Shown: positions 1 to 10,225, counted from the first letter of the stretch. The stretch is DNA of 64,000 nt from Acetobacter orientalis (GCF_000963965.1 NZ_BAMX01000003.1:42419-106418); one strand, 5' to 3'. Numbers and translations: made by a program. The notes: generated from the sequence alone by a model not told the origin.

Positions 1-16
1 TTACTGTATTTTGGGC

Positions 17-235
17 TTACCAGTTTTTGCTAATCAGCCAGAATTCTTCAGACGTGAGGGTAACAGCTTTCCCCGCGTCAGATTCTGCCGCGGCACGGGC
101 CAGAGCCTCAATACGCTCAATCATAATTACTTTACGCTGGTGCGCTTCAGAGGTTTCTTGAGCTGCATGCAGCACACCCAAAGAGGTTTTGGCAGCACTT
201 GCTACGCGTGCGGCATCAAGTAGAGCATAAGACAT
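17..235 (-). CDS. Small conserved-looking hypothetical protein, 72 aa
   Basis: I do not recognise this short acidic/alanine-rich protein. It reads as largely helical (AARVASAAKTSLGV..., then RIEALARAAAESDAGKAVTL), has no signal peptide or membrane segment and ends just inside the window edge. It is transcribed away from queA. Its start is the ATG at 235, with an AAGGATATGACC-type ribosome-binding stretch just upstream. A + strand ORF covers the same bases (11-223), but the minus-strand reading has the more protein-like composition. It could still be non-coding; no function is proposed. Confidence 0.5.
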   Translation of the reverse strand: MSYALLDAARVASAAKTSLGVLHAAQETSEAHQRKVIMIERIEALARAAAESDAGKAVTLTSEEFWLISKNW

Positions 236-448
236 TCGGTCATATCCTTACATATCGGTCAAAAAATACCTGATAAATCTGGCTGTTGCAGGCGCGTTGT
301 TCAAGCCCTACCCTTACACATACCCTTTAGGGAGCACGCACCACGCCCACGCCTGCCACATATTTTAAAGATGTAGAGGTGATTTTAACACCCACAGGCC
401 ACCTACCCTCTGGCATTGCCGCAGGCTATTGCGTAAACCCAACGGGCC

Positions 449-1534
449 ATGAGCGACCGTACAGAAGATTTTGACTTTCACCTGCCCGAAACTCTAATTG
501 CGCAGGAACCCGCCCGCCCCCGTGAAAGCGCACGCCTTCTGGACGTGCCATTGCACGGCCCCTTTATAGACCGCCATGTGTCAGACCTACCCAGCCTGTT
601 ACAGCCCCAAGACCTGTTGGTCGCTAACGACACAGCCGTTATACGGGCGCAATTACAGGCCATGCGTGGCGAGGCCCATATTGGTATTACCCTAGACCGT
701 ATCTTACCCGATACATCGTGGCATGTGCTGCTGCGTAACGCCAAACGGGTACGCGTGGGCGATGTCTTAACCTTTGCCAACACCCCCCACACCGCAACCG
801 TTACCGCACGGGAAGAAGGCGGTGGTGGCGTTTTACGTTTTTCAGCAGAAGGTGAGGCATTTGATGCCTTTTTGCGTCACGTAGGGGCGCTGGCCCTGCC
901 CCCCTACATTCACCGCCCCCACGGCCCCACGGCGCAAGATGCACTCGATTACGCCACTATTTTTGCCGAGCATAAGGGTGCGGTAGCAGCCCCCACAGCA
1001 GGCCTGCATTTTACTCCGGCCTTGCTCAACGCCATAGATGACACAGGCGCAAGCCGCTGCACCCTAACCCTACACGTTGGCGCAGGTACGTTTTTACCTG
1101 TGCGGGATAACGATATTTCAAAACACCATATGCATGCAGAGGGCGGCATAATAACACCCGAAACGGCAGAGCGTATTAACGCCGTACGTAAAGCCGGGGG
1201 CCGCATTATTGCCGTGGGCACCACCAGCCTGCGCTTGCTTGAAAGCGCGGCTGACGCGCATGGTGTAGTGCACCCCTTTAATGCCGAAACCTCTATTTTC
1301 ATTAGGCCCGGCTACCGCTTTCGCGCGGTGGATATGCTCATGACCAACTTCCACCTACCGCGCTCAACCCTGTTTATGCTGGTAAGCGCCTTTGCCGGGC
1401 AGGACAGAATGCGCCTTGCCTACGAGCACGCCGTACAAACCGGCTACCGCTTTTATTCCTATGGAGATGCCTGCCTGCTGCGCTGCGCCCATAGTATCCA
1501 TACCCCCAAGCCCGAAACCGGAGTGCCGTCATGA
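449..1534 (+). CDS. queA: S-adenosylmethionine:tRNA ribosyltransferase-isomerase QueA
   Basis: QueA moves the ribosyl part of S-adenosylmethionine onto 7-aminomethyl-7-deazaguanine in tRNA position 34, giving epoxyqueuosine. The 361-aa product has the family's N-terminal start ([20 protein letters not shown]), the conserved [15 protein letters not shown] stretch in the middle and the [12 protein letters not shown] and [19 protein letters not shown] blocks, all at the expected spacing, and full family length. It is cytoplasmic. It overlaps tgt by 4 bases (ATGA), so the two are translationally coupled, and queG follows. The three therefore cover the last three queuosine steps. Confidence 0.96.
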   Translation: MSDRTEDFDFHLPETLIAQEPARPRESARLLDVPLHGPFIDRHVSDLPSLLQPQDLLVANDTAVIRAQLQAMRGEAHIGITLDRILPDTSWHVLLRNAKRVRVGDVLTFANTPHTATVTAREEGGGGVLRFSAEGEAFDAFLRHVGALALPPYIHRPHGPTAQDALDYATIFAEHKGAVAAPTAGLHFTPALLNAIDDTGASRCTLTLHVGAGTFLPVRDNDISKHHMHAEGGIITPETAERINAVRKAGGRIIAVGTTSLRLLESAADAHGVVHPFNAETSIFIRPGYRFRAVDMLMTNFHLPRSTLFMLVSAFAGQDRMRLAYEHAVQTGYRFYSYGDACLLRCAHSIHTPKPETGVPS

Positions 1535-2691
1535 GCCGTTTTCACTGGACCTGCGAAAGCACAGACGGCGCAGCCCGTGCTGGTATGCTCCATACCTCCC
1601 ATGGCCCCGTTGCCACCCCCACTTTTATGCCCGTGGGTACAGTTGGCACCGTTAAAGCCATGACCATGGATGCCGTGCGCTCAACAGGGGCGGGTATTGT
1701 TTTGGGCAACACCTACCACCTTATGTTGCGCCCCGGCGCAGAGCGCGTGCAGCAACTCGGCGGCCTGCATAAATTTATGGACTGGTCTGGCCCTATTTTA
1801 ACAGACTCAGGGGGTTTTCAGGTTATGTCTCTTGGGGCGTTGCGTAAGCTCGACCAAGACGGCGTTACCTTTAAGTCGCACATAGATGGCTCAACCCACC
1901 GCTTAACGCCTGAAAGCTCGACAGACATTCAGCATAAGCTCGATGCCACAATTACCATGTGCTTTGATGAATGCCCGGCTCTGCCCGCTGCGCCAGAAGC
2001 CATTGCGGCTTCCATGCGCCTCTCCATGCGTTGGGCCGCCCGCTCGCGCGAGGCCTTTATACCGCGCGCAGGCTACGGCCAATTTGGTATTGTGCAAGGT
2101 GGCACAGAAACAGACCTGCGGGCAGAAAGTGTAAAAGCCCTGACCGATATCGGGTTTGAAGGCTACGCCATTGGTGGCCTTGCGGTGGGTGAAGGGCAGG
2201 AACTCATGTTCTCAACCCTAGATACCACCGTGCCCCTTATGCCCACTAACGCCCCGCGCTACCTTATGGGCGTTGGCACCCCAGACGACCTTTTGGGCAG
2301 TGTTATGCGCGGTGTCGATATGTTTGACTGCGTAATGCCCACCCGCGCAGGCCGCACAGCCCGCGCTTATACAGAGCGCGGTACGCTTAACCTGCGCAAC
2401 GCCCGGCACGCAAACGATGCACGCCCCATTTCCCCCCACTGCGACTGCTTGGCCTGCACACGCCATAGCCGTGCTTATTTGCACCACCTCTTTCGCGCCA
2501 ACGAAATTCTTGGCCCTATGCTGCTTACATGGCACAATATTGCCTATTACCAGCGCCTCATGCGCCAAATACGCGCTGCCATTCTTGAAGGGCAGCTCGA
2601 AGCCCTCGCAACGCGCCTACGTGCCGAATGGGCGGCTGAAGACTGGACTGAGGACGAAATGCCTCAACCCCACATACCCCCCGTGGCCTAA
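1531..2691 (+). CDS. tgt: Queuine/preQ1 tRNA-guanine transglycosylase Tgt
   Basis: Tgt exchanges guanine 34 for preQ1 in tRNAs with GUN anticodons. The 386-aa protein shows the substrate-pocket motif [12 protein letters not shown], the [11 protein letters not shown] loop, the [12 protein letters not shown] block carrying the catalytic aspartate, and the zinc-site cysteines [17 protein letters not shown] near the C terminus. Length matches bacterial Tgt. The start ATG overlaps the queA stop. Tgt acts before QueA and QueG in the pathway, so gene order is not reaction order. Confidence 0.97.
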   Translation: MSRFHWTCESTDGAARAGMLHTSHGPVATPTFMPVGTVGTVKAMTMDAVRSTGAGIVLGNTYHLMLRPGAERVQQLGGLHKFMDWSGPILTDSGGFQVMSLGALRKLDQDGVTFKSHIDGSTHRLTPESSTDIQHKLDATITMCFDECPALPAAPEAIAASMRLSMRWAARSREAFIPRAGYGQFGIVQGGTETDLRAESVKALTDIGFEGYAIGGLAVGEGQELMFSTLDTTVPLMPTNAPRYLMGVGTPDDLLGSVMRGVDMFDCVMPTRAGRTARAYTERGTLNLRNARHANDARPISPHCDCLACTRHSRAYLHHLFRANEILGPMLLTWHNIAYYQRLMRQIRAAILEGQLEALATRLRAEWAAEDWTEDEMPQPHIPPVA

Positions 2692-2766
2692 AAAACGGGG
2701 GTAACACCCCTAAGCCTGTGGTGTGTGGCGCATTTGATTTGTTTAGCGTAAAGGCCTGCCCCCTCC

Positions 2767-3864
2767 GTGACCCAAGCCCCAGCGCCTGCCCTGCAAAACT
2801 TAGCAGACAACATACGCAATAAGGCCTTAGCGCTTGGGTTTGACGCCATTGGCTTTTGCCCAGCCCACCTTGGGCCAGAAGTGCGCGCCCGCTTGGCCGA
2901 TTTTTTAGCAAAAGGCTACCACGGTGAAATGGGGTGGCTGGCAGAGCGCAGCGCACAACGTACCCACCCACAAGCCCTATGGCCAGAGGCCCAAAGCGTT
3001 ATTGCGCTTGGCGTTTCTTACGCGCCAGAAGGTGATGCTCTGGCTACTTTAAAGCGGCCAGAATGCGGCAATATTTCTGTCTATGCGCGCCACCGAGACT
3101 ACCACGACCTTATTAAAGGCATGCTCAAACACCTTGCCCAATATGTGGTGAAAGAGGGCCAAGCGGCCCTAGCCAAACATGGCAATGCTGCCCCACCACA
3201 GGTAAAAGTGTTTGTCGATACGGCCCCCGTGGCAGAAAAACCGCTTGCCGCCCAAGCAGGTTTGGGCTGGCAGGGTAAACACACCAACCTTGTCTCTCGC
3301 ACGCATGGTAGTTGGTTATTTCTGGGCGAAATTTATACAACGCTAGCCCTGCCTACCACGCCCCCGTCTGGCGGGCAGTGTGGGAGTTGTACGCGCTGCC
3401 TAACCGCCTGCCCTACGCAGGCTTTTCCGGCTCCCTACACTCTAAATGCTCAACGCTGCATTTCTTACCTGACCATAGAGCACGCAGGCCCCATACCGCA
3501 CGACCTACGCCCCGCCATAGGCACCCATATTTATGGCTGCGACGACTGCTTGGCCGTGTGCCCCTGGAACCGCTTTGCCAAAACATCGCGCCACGCCAAG
3601 CTTCAACCCCGACCAGACCTGCTGGCACCAGAACTTGCCCACCTTGTGCAGCTAGATGATACCGCGTTTAGGCAGCTTTTCTCTGGCTCGCCCATTAAAC
3701 GTATTGGGCGTAACCGCTTTATTCGGAATGTTCTGACAGCCATTGGCAATAGTGGTAAAAAAGACCTGTTGGCATATGCCGCAGCCCTGCGCCAAGACCC
3801 AGACCCCATTGTGGCAGAAGCCGCCACTTGGGCCGTTACCTGTTTGGAAAGCTTACCACCATGA
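2767..3864 (+). CDS. queG: Epoxyqueuosine reductase QueG
   Basis: QueG is the cobalamin-dependent iron-sulfur enzyme that reduces epoxyqueuosine to queuosine. Two ferredoxin-type cysteine sets are visible, CGSCTRCLTACPTQAF and CDDCLAVCPWNRFA, preceded by the family's DTAPVAEKPLAAQAGLGWQGKHTN block. At 365 aa it is full length. The start is a GTG at 2767; no in-frame ATG lies near it and the N terminus (AFALGFDAIGFCPA-like) is family-typical from here. Its stop overlaps the next ATG. Clustering with queA and tgt strengthens the call. Confidence 0.95.
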   Translation: MTQAPAPALQNLADNIRNKALALGFDAIGFCPAHLGPEVRARLADFLAKGYHGEMGWLAERSAQRTHPQALWPEAQSVIALGVSYAPEGDALATLKRPECGNISVYARHRDYHDLIKGMLKHLAQYVVKEGQAALAKHGNAAPPQVKVFVDTAPVAEKPLAAQAGLGWQGKHTNLVSRTHGSWLFLGEIYTTLALPTTPPSGGQCGSCTRCLTACPTQAFPAPYTLNAQRCISYLTIEHAGPIPHDLRPAIGTHIYGCDDCLAVCPWNRFAKTSRHAKLQPRPDLLAPELAHLVQLDDTAFRQLFSGSPIKRIGRNRFIRNVLTAIGNSGKKDLLAYAAALRQDPDPIVAEAATWAVTCLESLPP

Positions 3865-4082
3865 GTGCCCACCTGCGTAAACGCAGCCTTATTCTCTCTG
3901 GCCACGACACCAGCGTTGCGCTTGAAAATGAGTTCTGGCAGGTGCTTGAGCACTGCGCTGCCCAAAAAAAACAACCACTACCCGCACTTGTTGCCAGTAT
4001 TGATGCCGCCCGCACACCAAGCCAGTCTCTGGCCTCTGCCTTGCGGGTGTTTGCACTTAAAAGCCTACAAAACCAGCCATAA
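3861..4082 (+). CDS. Ribbon-helix-helix domain protein, 73 aa
   Basis: A small protein starting at the ATG that overlaps the queG stop (ATGA). The sequence KRSLILSGHDTSVALENEFWQVLE followed by a helix with ALVASIDAART matches the short ribbon-helix-helix family (RHH_4 type) common in Alphaproteobacteria: a beta strand, then two helices. It probably binds DNA as a dimer. Target unknown. A longer open frame extends upstream to 3828, but the coupled ATG is the better start. Confidence 0.75.
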   Translation: MSAHLRKRSLILSGHDTSVALENEFWQVLEHCAAQKKQPLPALVASIDAARTPSQSLASALRVFALKSLQNQP

Positions 4083-4231
4083 CGCTCATTTTTACGGGGT
4101 GGGCAGCCGTTTTATGCCAGCCCTGCCTTATGGTTGCCTTCTCCTGCAGGGTAAATGCTTGTTATGGTGGCACGTAACGGTGTGTGGTGCGTTCTGTGCG
4201 CTGTGCGTAAACAAGGTTAAAGACAAACAGT

Positions 4232-5059
4232 ATGGCTATTTGGGGTAAAGTTTTTGGTGGTGTAGCCGGGTTTGCCATGGGCGGCCCGGTTGGGGCTGCT
4301 TTAGGTGCGGCGTTAGGGCACGCAGCCGATAAAGGTACCCTTTTAAACCCACCCACCGGCGGCTGGAGCGACCGCTTTGCCGCCCGCACAAACCCAGACC
4401 CCAGCGGTGCAGCAACCTTTATGGCGGCCAAACTGGCTGCCGCCATGGGCAAAAAAGAACAGCTTTACGGGCTAAGCAGCGTTATTTTGTGCGCCAAGCT
4501 GGCCAAGTGCGACGCCCCGGTAAACCGCAAAGAAATAGATGCGTTTAAATTGCGCTTTCGGGTACCAGACGAGAATATGCGCGAGCTTGGGCGCTTGTTT
4601 GACATGGCCCGCCAACGCACAGATGACTTTGAGGCCTTTGCCCGCGAACTTGGCCATGCCTACGCCACCGAAAAACAACCGCTAGAAGACCTGCTGGGCA
4701 TATTATTTGCCATTGCCCGTGCAGACTTGGCCAAGGGGGAACCCCTTACCAAAGAAGAAACCCGCTTTTTACACCGTGTGCACGCCCTCTTTGGCCTGAG
4801 CAAAGGCGCGTGGGAGCGGGCCGAGCAAGGCCGCGCCCGCCCCAGCATGGTAGAAGATGACGCCTACACCATTATGGGTATCGAGTCGTCTGCCACCAAC
4901 GATGAAATCCGGGCGCACTGGAAAGTGCTGGTACGGCAATATCACCCCGACGTGATGACAGCCCGCCAAGCCTCCCCCGCCGAAATTGCAGAGGCTGAGG
5001 CTAAAATTTCGCGAATCAACGCCGCGTGGGATCTGATCAAGCGCGAACGGGGTTTATAA
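4232..5059 (+). CDS. DjlA-like TerB/J-domain co-chaperone
   Basis: The 275-aa product begins with a short glycine/alanine-rich hydrophobic stretch (residues 4-30, FGGVAGFAMGGPVGAALGAALGHA), likely a membrane anchor as in DjlA. A TerB-like helical domain follows (about 75-190) and a C-terminal J domain (about 210-275) with the diagnostic HPD tripeptide in VRQYHPDVM. J domains stimulate the ATPase of DnaK. Domain order matches DjlA. The protein stands alone between the queuosine genes and the mla pair; its client is unknown. Confidence 0.85.
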   Translation: MAIWGKVFGGVAGFAMGGPVGAALGAALGHAADKGTLLNPPTGGWSDRFAARTNPDPSGAATFMAAKLAAAMGKKEQLYGLSSVILCAKLAKCDAPVNRKEIDAFKLRFRVPDENMRELGRLFDMARQRTDDFEAFARELGHAYATEKQPLEDLLGILFAIARADLAKGEPLTKEETRFLHRVHALFGLSKGAWERAEQGRARPSMVEDDAYTIMGIESSATNDEIRAHWKVLVRQYHPDVMTARQASPAEIAEAEAKISRINAAWDLIKRERGL

Positions 5060-5343
5060 GCGCACCACCCACACAACAGCCAGCCTGTAGCGTGTGCACT
5101 TAATATAGCTTGTACGCCGCACTACCCTGCGACATTCGCGCAACAGATGTGTAAAAATTTTTAAGCGTAAGAGAACTCAAAGGCCCCTAAGGCGCTTCTT
5201 TTCCTTAACCCTGCCTGCCGTGCAGAGAAGCCCTGCATTGCGTAGTGCCGTTCTCGTGGTAGACAGTGCGGCAGGATAGCGCCTAGCCATACCGGTTGGG
5301 ATGTTACTCAAGGATACGTGACAGGGTGAAGGTGAAGGCGGCA

Positions 5344-6213
5344 ATGAATTCTGGACGGAACGGCAAACGAATTCGCCCTCGTGGTCAGGCACATAACGCT
5401 CAGGCCATTCAAGGCACTTCGGCTTCTCGCCGCTTTTCGCCACGCCGCGCTGGTCTGGTGCTGTCTGTGCTTGCACTTGCTGGGTGCAGCAGCATTGAAG
5501 CCCCTGTTCCCAAAGACCCAGACGCCCTTGAAGACTACAAGCAAGCCAACGACCGCTACGAGCCATTGAACCGCAAGGTCTATAACCTGACCATGAAGTT
5601 CGACAAATGGGCGCTCCGGCCAGTGGCCAAAGCGTATGTGTGGGCTGTACCGCACCCGGTGCGTAACTCCTTGGGCAACATGATTACCACCATGAACGAA
5701 CCATCTGTGTTCTTTAACGACGTAGGCGCAGGCCGCCCACGCCGTGCGGGTGATGCATTTGCCCGGTGGTGCATTAACATGTCTGTGGGTATTGGCGGGT
5801 TAATCGATGTCGCCAAAATGGCGGGCTTCCCGCACCACGATAACGATGCAGGCCTAACCATGGCCAACTGGGGCGTGCCCTCTGGCCCGTACCTGTTCTT
5901 ACCCATGGGGCCATCATCCTTCCGTGATGGTATCGGTTACGGTATTGATCAGGGGCTCTCACCCTGGAACTATGTACCGCGTGGCTATGGGCTTATCAGC
6001 TTTAACTGGGCCTATAACATGATGGGGGTTGTGCACGGCCGCTCAGAACATCTGGACGACCTAGACGCCTTACAGCGTGACGCGCTTGACCCCTACGCAA
6101 CCATTCGCAGTGCCTATCAGCAGCAGCGTAAAGCGCAGGCTGAAGCCATCAAGAACGACCACCGCGCCACCGTGCCGCTGTGGTATCATGTCAAGAATAG
6201 ACAACAAGGGTAG
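5344..6213 (+). CDS. mlaA: MlaA/VacJ-family outer-membrane lipoprotein
   Basis: MlaA sits in the outer membrane and removes misplaced phospholipids from the outer leaflet, handing them to MlaC. A long basic N terminus leads into a lipobox (LALAGC), then the VacJ core: DPDALEDYKQANDRYEPLNRKVYNLTMKFDKWALRPVAKAY and the GYGIDQG/SPW region. The ATG at 5344 follows a GGCGG stretch; an upstream TTG at 5296 and in-frame GTGs are alternatives. The mlaC-like gene starts 7 bases after the stop, so the pair is an operon. No MlaFEDB genes are nearby. Confidence 0.9.
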   Translation: MNSGRNGKRIRPRGQAHNAQAIQGTSASRRFSPRRAGLVLSVLALAGCSSIEAPVPKDPDALEDYKQANDRYEPLNRKVYNLTMKFDKWALRPVAKAYVWAVPHPVRNSLGNMITTMNEPSVFFNDVGAGRPRRAGDAFARWCINMSVGIGGLIDVAKMAGFPHHDNDAGLTMANWGVPSGPYLFLPMGPSSFRDGIGYGIDQGLSPWNYVPRGYGLISFNWAYNMMGVVHGRSEHLDDLDALQRDALDPYATIRSAYQQQRKAQAEAIKNDHRATVPLWYHVKNRQQG

Positions 6214-6220
6214 CACCGAC

Positions 6221-6844
6221 ATGAAATTTTTCTCTGGCCGCCGCTTTATTCTCGGCTCTCTGGCACTTTTGTGTGCAGCTAACCTGACAGCTTTGCCAGC
6301 ACGCGCAGCACACAACACACGCCAGTTTATTGAAAATTTCGGCAACAAACTTGTCGCTATTGTAAACAGCCCCATTCCACTTTCTGAAAAGAAAGAGCAG
6401 GTGCTGCCGCTTATCCAGCAAAATGTCGATATTGATGCCATTGGCCGTTACTGCCTGGGCCGCTACTGGAAAGTAGCCACACCCGAACAGCAAAAAGAAT
6501 ATATCGGCCTGTTTCACCAAGTGCTGGTAAACGCCATTACCGATAAACTAGGTGACTACCGTGGCGTAAGCTTTACCATTGGCAACGTAACCAAATCTGG
6601 CGACGACGAATCTGTTGATGCCACCCTGGTACGCCCACAGCAGCCCCCAGCAACCATGCAGTGGATTATTAGCAACGCAAGCGGTACCGACAAAGTGGTA
6701 GACGTTGTAGGCGAAGGGGCAAGCCTGCGCCTGACACAGCGCCAAGACTATTCCTCTTACATTGCGCGTAACGGCGGTAACGTGGGTGCGCTTATTAACG
6801 CCCTAAAACGCCAGATTGCCCACCACACACCAGACGCTCACTAA
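6221..6844 (+). CDS. mlaC: MlaC/Ttg2D-family periplasmic phospholipid-binding protein
   Basis: The protein starts with a signal peptide (MKFFSGRRFILGSLALLC...ALPARA, a GRRF pair before the hydrophobic core) and continues with the MlaC fold: FGNKLVAIVNSP, VDIDAIGRYCLGRYWKVATPEQQKEYIGLF, VDVVGEGASLRLTQRQDYSSYI. It would ferry lipid between MlaA and an inner-membrane ABC complex. Hopanoid producers also have an MlaC relative, HpnM; with the hopanoid locus 11 kb away that role is possible, but the neighbouring mlaA favours Mla. The ATG at 6221 is chosen over an in-frame ATG at 6188 inside mlaA. Confidence 0.87.
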   Translation: MKFFSGRRFILGSLALLCAANLTALPARAAHNTRQFIENFGNKLVAIVNSPIPLSEKKEQVLPLIQQNVDIDAIGRYCLGRYWKVATPEQQKEYIGLFHQVLVNAITDKLGDYRGVSFTIGNVTKSGDDESVDATLVRPQQPPATMQWIISNASGTDKVVDVVGEGASLRLTQRQDYSSYIARNGGNVGALINALKRQIAHHTPDAH

Positions 6845-6962
6845 TCGGGCCACACTTCCTGCCCAACACGCTTTGCCTGCCGCCACACCATCGTGCGGTA
6901 GGCTAAAGCTGGTTAAGACAGAAGTGTTTAGCCGCCCCGATTTTGGGCCTTAAACTGGTTAC

Positions 6963-6991
6963 AAAAGCACTCTTTAGGGAGTGCTTTTTTT
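6963..6991 (+). terminator. Rho-independent terminator after mlaA-mlaC
   Basis: Stem AGCACTC / GAGTGCT with a six-base loop, flanked by A and T runs and ending in seven Ts. It lies 120 bases after mlaC. The A-run makes it partly bidirectional, so it may also serve the convergent acetyltransferase gene. Confidence 0.85.
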
Positions 6992-7007
6992 ATGGGCTGT
7001 CCATAAA

Positions 7008-7511
7008 TTATGGTGTGCGTACACTTTCATAAACCAGCATGGTTTGGCCGTTACGCATAAACTGCTCGCATTCATGCATACCAATGCCTTTCAGAATACT
7101 CCGCGATGCCTGATTGCTCTCTTTAGCAACAGCAATCACGCGCTCAATACCGGCATTATGGGTAAAACTGAGGGCCGCATTGGCGGCCTCTCTGGCAATA
7201 CCGCGCCCGCTGGCCCACGGGTACAGGGCAAAACGCAACCCAAAACCACGCCCATCTGGCCGGTCGTGTATGCCGGTCATGCCTACAAATTTACCGTGTT
7301 CGTGAATGGTAAAAATGCCAACACGGTGGCAGGCCCAAAAGGCTATATCATCAGCCATTTCTTTTTCAGCCTGCTGGCGCGTGCATACCCCGCCCAGCAT
7401 TTGCCCAAAAGCACCGCCATCTGCTTTAAGGCGTGCCATATCGTCCATGTCGCGCCATGTAACAGGCCGTAAAACAAGACGCCCCGTACACACTGTCCGG
7501 GCATCAGCCAT
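7008..7511 (-). CDS. GNAT-family N-acetyltransferase (RimJ/RimL type)
   Basis: The 167-aa protein has the typical GNAT layout: TGRLVLRPVTWRDMDDMARL at the N terminus, the beta-4 strand with GFGLRFALYPWASGRGIAREA (the acetyl-CoA pyrophosphate loop GRGIA), and VIAVAKESNQASRSILKGIGM toward the C terminus. These are hallmarks of the RimJ/RimL branch, which acetylates protein N termini or small molecules; the substrate cannot be told. The ATG at 7511, behind AGGGGC, is chosen over one 7 codons upstream. Confidence 0.85.
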   Translation of the reverse strand: MADARTVCTGRLVLRPVTWRDMDDMARLKADGGAFGQMLGGVCTRQQAEKEMADDIAFWACHRVGIFTIHEHGKFVGMTGIHDRPDGRGFGLRFALYPWASGRGIAREAANAALSFTHNAGIERVIAVAKESNQASRSILKGIGMHECEQFMRNGQTMLVYESVRTP

Positions 7512-7550
7512 GAGCAGCCCCTTTACACACACAAGACCAAATACACAAAA

Positions 7551-7573
7551 CCCTGCCTTTTAAAAAGGCAGGG
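7551..7573 (-). terminator. Terminator hairpin downstream of ettA
   Basis: CCCTGCC and GGCAGGG arms around an A/T-rich centre, with TTTTG following on the minus strand. It lies between the ettA stop and the acetyltransferase start, so it most likely ends ettA transcription. Confidence 0.7.
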
Positions 7574-7641
7574 CCAAGGTTAGGGCAGCATCTTATGCAA
7601 AAGCCAGATGGATGCCACACCAAGCACCCACCTAATGCTAT

Positions 7642-9321
7642 TTAGCGGGCAATAGGCCGGTAGCGAATGCGGCCCGGCTCTGTGGCATCTGCCCCAAGGC
7701 GGCGGCGCTTATCTTCTTCATAAGCCTGGAAATTACCTTCAAACCACTCAACGTGGGAATCACCTTCAAACGCCAGAATGTGCGTTGCCAAACGGTCAAG
7801 GAACCAACGGTCATGGGTAATAACCACAGCACAACCAGGGAACTCAGCCAAGGCTTCCTCAAGTGCGCGCAGGGTATCTACGTCTAGGTCGTTGGTAGGT
7901 TCGTCAAGCAGCAGCACGTTGCTTTCTTGGCGTAGCATTTTAGCCAAGTGTACGCGGTTACGCTCACCACCAGACAAAATGCCAACTTTTTTCTGTTGGT
8001 CTGAGCCTTTAAAGTTAAAAGCACCCACATAAGCGCGTGAAGCAACTGAGCGTTTACCCAAGTAGATCACGTCCGTACCGCCAGAAATTTCTTCCCAGAC
8101 GGTTTTGTCCGGATCGAGATCATCACGGGACTGGTCAACATAGCCCAGCTTAACCGTTTCACCTATTTTCAGTTCGCCAGAATCGGGTTTTTCTGCACCC
8201 ACAATCATTTTGAACAGAGTCGATTTACCAGCACCGTTGGGGCCAATAACCCCAACAATGCCACCAGGCGGCAGCTTAAAGCTCAGGTCATCAATCAAGA
8301 GGCGGTCACCAAAGCCCTTAAAGACATGGTCGGCCTCAATAACCGTGCCACCAAGGCGGGGGCCGGGAGCAATAACGATATCAGCCACGCCATTCTGCTT
8401 TTCAGCACTTTTGGCCAGCATTTCTTCATACCGTGCAATACGAGACTTGCTTTTAGCCTGACGCGCTTTGGGGCTGGAGCCAATCCATTCCTGCTCGGCG
8501 GCAAGGGCGCGCTGGCGTGCACTTTCTTCTTTCTCTTCCTGAGCCAAGCGTTTGCGCTTCTGCTCCAGCCAAGAAGAATAGTTGCCCTCAAACGGAATAC
8601 CGCGGCCACGCTCGATTTCCAGAATCCAGTTGGTCACGTTGTCCAGGAAGTAACGGTCATGGGTAATAACCATGACAGTGCCTTGATAGTCGTGCAGCGT
8701 TTTTTCGAGCCAAGCAACACTTTCTGCGTCCAGATGGTTGGTTGGTTCGTCAAGCAGCAAAATGTCTGGTTTTTCAATCAACAGGCGGCACAAGGCCACA
8801 CGGCGGCGCTCACCACCAGACAGTTTATCAACGGGGCTATCTGCCGGAGGGCAACGTAGAGCGTCAAGCGCAATTTCAAGTTTGCGGTCAAGCTCCCAGC
8901 CGTCACCGGCATCAATTTTTTCCTGCAATTCAGCCTGTTCGGCCAGCAGGGCGTTCATTTCTGCATCTTCCATGGGCTCGGCAAAGCGCATGGAAATTTC
9001 GTTAAAACGGTCAACGGCTTTTTTCAGGTCGCCAAAGCCAAGTGCTACGTTTTCGCCAACTGTCAGTTTAGGGTCTAGTTGGGGTTCCTGCTCAAGGTAG
9101 CCAACTTTAACGCCTTCAGCGGCCCATGCTTCCCCACCGTATTCTTTATCAATCCCGGCCATAATTTTAAGCAAGGTAGATTTACCGGCGCCGTTAACAC
9201 CGAGAACACCAATTTTTACGCCCGGTAGGAAGGAGAGCGTAATGCCTTTAAAAACTTCGCGCCCACCCGGATAAGACTTGGTCAGATCCTTCATCACATA
9301 GACGTATTGATAAGATGCCAT
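7642..9321 (-). CDS. ettA: Energy-dependent translational throttle protein EttA (ABC-F)
   Basis: EttA is an ABC-F ATPase that binds the ribosomal E site and tunes translation with energy state. At 559 aa it has two ATPase halves: [11 protein letters not shown] with [15 protein letters not shown], and [11 protein letters not shown] with [15 protein letters not shown], each followed by [14 protein letters not shown] or [14 protein letters not shown]. The linker and the [19 protein letters not shown] and [16 protein letters not shown] segments are EttA-like rather than Uup or YbiT. The start is the ATG at 9321 ([10 protein letters not shown]), matching family N termini; an ORF extending to 9357 is not needed. 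Confidence 0.95.
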   Translation of the reverse strand: MASYQYVYVMKDLTKSYPGGREVFKGITLSFLPGVKIGVLGVNGAGKSTLLKIMAGIDKEYGGEAWAAEGVKVGYLEQEPQLDPKLTVGENVALGFGDLKKAVDRFNEISMRFAEPMEDAEMNALLAEQAELQEKIDAGDGWELDRKLEIALDALRCPPADSPVDKLSGGERRRVALCRLLIEKPDILLLDEPTNHLDAESVAWLEKTLHDYQGTVMVITHDRYFLDNVTNWILEIERGRGIPFEGNYSSWLEQKRKRLAQEEKEESARQRALAAEQEWIGSSPKARQAKSKSRIARYEEMLAKSAEKQNGVADIVIAPGPRLGGTVIEADHVFKGFGDRLLIDDLSFKLPPGGIVGVIGPNGAGKSTLFKMIVGAEKPDSGELKIGETVKLGYVDQSRDDLDPDKTVWEEISGGTDVIYLGKRSVASRAYVGAFNFKGSDQQKKVGILSGGERNRVHLAKMLRQESNVLLLDEPTNDLDVDTLRALEEALAEFPGCAVVITHDRWFLDRLATHILAFEGDSHVEWFEGNFQAYEEDKRRRLGADATEPGRIRYRPIAR

Positions 9322-9380
9322 GAGATGACCCCCGCAAATGGAATGGTGGCGCGCCATATAAGGACGTAAAAAGAAAAACC

Positions 9381-9454
9381 TGCGCCCGGCAGGACTTGAA
9401 CCCGCAACCTAGCCGTTATGAGCGGCCCGCTCTAACCAATTGAGCTACAGGCGC
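9381..9454 (-). tRNA. tRNA with CAT anticodon (tRNA-Ile2 or tRNA-Met)
   Basis: The minus strand folds into a cloverleaf: acceptor GCGCCTG/CGGGCGC with discriminator A, D arm from TAGCTCAATTGGTTAGAGC, anticodon stem GGCCG/CGGCT with loop CTCATAA, T arm GCGGG-TTCAAGT-CCTGC. The anticodon is CAT. The sequence resembles lysidine-modified tRNA-Ile2 more than alphaproteobacterial elongator tRNA-Met, but I cannot settle this by eye. No CCA is encoded. Confidence 0.9.
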
Positions 9455-9607
9455 ACACAGGTGGGTCTCTGATTTACGCAACCTGACGCATTTGGCAAGG
9501 GTTGAGTGCATGAAAACACACAAAAAACCTTCCAGCCTTCTGACTTGGCAAGTTGCATTGCGCCAGATAGGGTCGGCCATCCGTATTTTTAGTGCTGGAG
9601 TAGCGTT

Positions 9608-10135
9608 ATGGACGTGTCAAAAATTTCACCCGGTAAAGACGTGCCTTTCGACATTAACGTCGTGATCGAAATCCCGCAGGGTTCTTCCGTAAAATACGAA
9701 GTAGACAAAGACAGCGGCGCTATTTTTGTTGACCGTTTTTTGTTTACCCCTATGGCCTACCCCACCGCTTACGGCTTTATTCCCGGCACCCTTGCCGCCG
9801 ATGGCGACCCCACAGACGCACTGGTTTTAACACCCTCTAACGTTGTGCCCGGCTCTGTTATCCGCTCACGCCCGATTGGCGTGCTGAAAATGGAAGACGA
9901 ATCCGGTCAGGACGAAAAAATTATTTGCGTCCCGCACGACAAGATCCACCCGCAGTTCAGCAAAGTGGAAAGCATTTCTGACCTGCCAGAAATTACCGTT
10001 AAAGCCATTGAGCACTTCTTTACCCGCTACAAAGACCTTGAACCCGGCAAATGGGTAAAAGTAACCGGCTGGGGCAGCCGTGAAGAAGCAGCTGACTTTA
10101 TCCGCCAAGGTGTAGAAGCCGCTAAAAAGAGCTAA
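9608..10135 (+). CDS. ppa: Soluble inorganic pyrophosphatase
   Basis: Family I pyrophosphatase, hydrolysing pyrophosphate released in biosynthesis. The 175-aa protein carries the KYEVDKDSGAIFVDRFL start, the metal-binding signature DGDPTDALVL, and the downstream LKMEDESGQDEKIICVP and HFFTRYKDLEPGKWVKV segments. Length and motif order are those of the E. coli enzyme. It stands alone and ends at a clear terminator. Confidence 0.97.
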   Translation: MDVSKISPGKDVPFDINVVIEIPQGSSVKYEVDKDSGAIFVDRFLFTPMAYPTAYGFIPGTLAADGDPTDALVLTPSNVVPGSVIRSRPIGVLKMEDESGQDEKIICVPHDKIHPQFSKVESISDLPEITVKAIEHFFTRYKDLEPGKWVKVTGWGSREEAADFIRQGVEAAKKS

Positions 10136-10186
10136 CCAGCCCACCATGCGCCCCTACTTTTTGTAAGGGTTAGGCGCATACACCCC

Positions 10187-10225
10187 AAAAGCCGGAGCCG
10201 GTGCAACGCACCCTCCGGCTTTTTT
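10187..10225 (+). terminator. Rho-independent terminator after ppa
   Basis: AAAAGCCGGAG arm, a 15-base loop, then CTCCGGCT followed by a T run. Confidence 0.9.

Noticed and set aside
3865..4248. 127-aa ORF overlapping the RHH gene
   Set aside because: Out-of-frame shadow; the RHH frame has the coupled start and a domain match.
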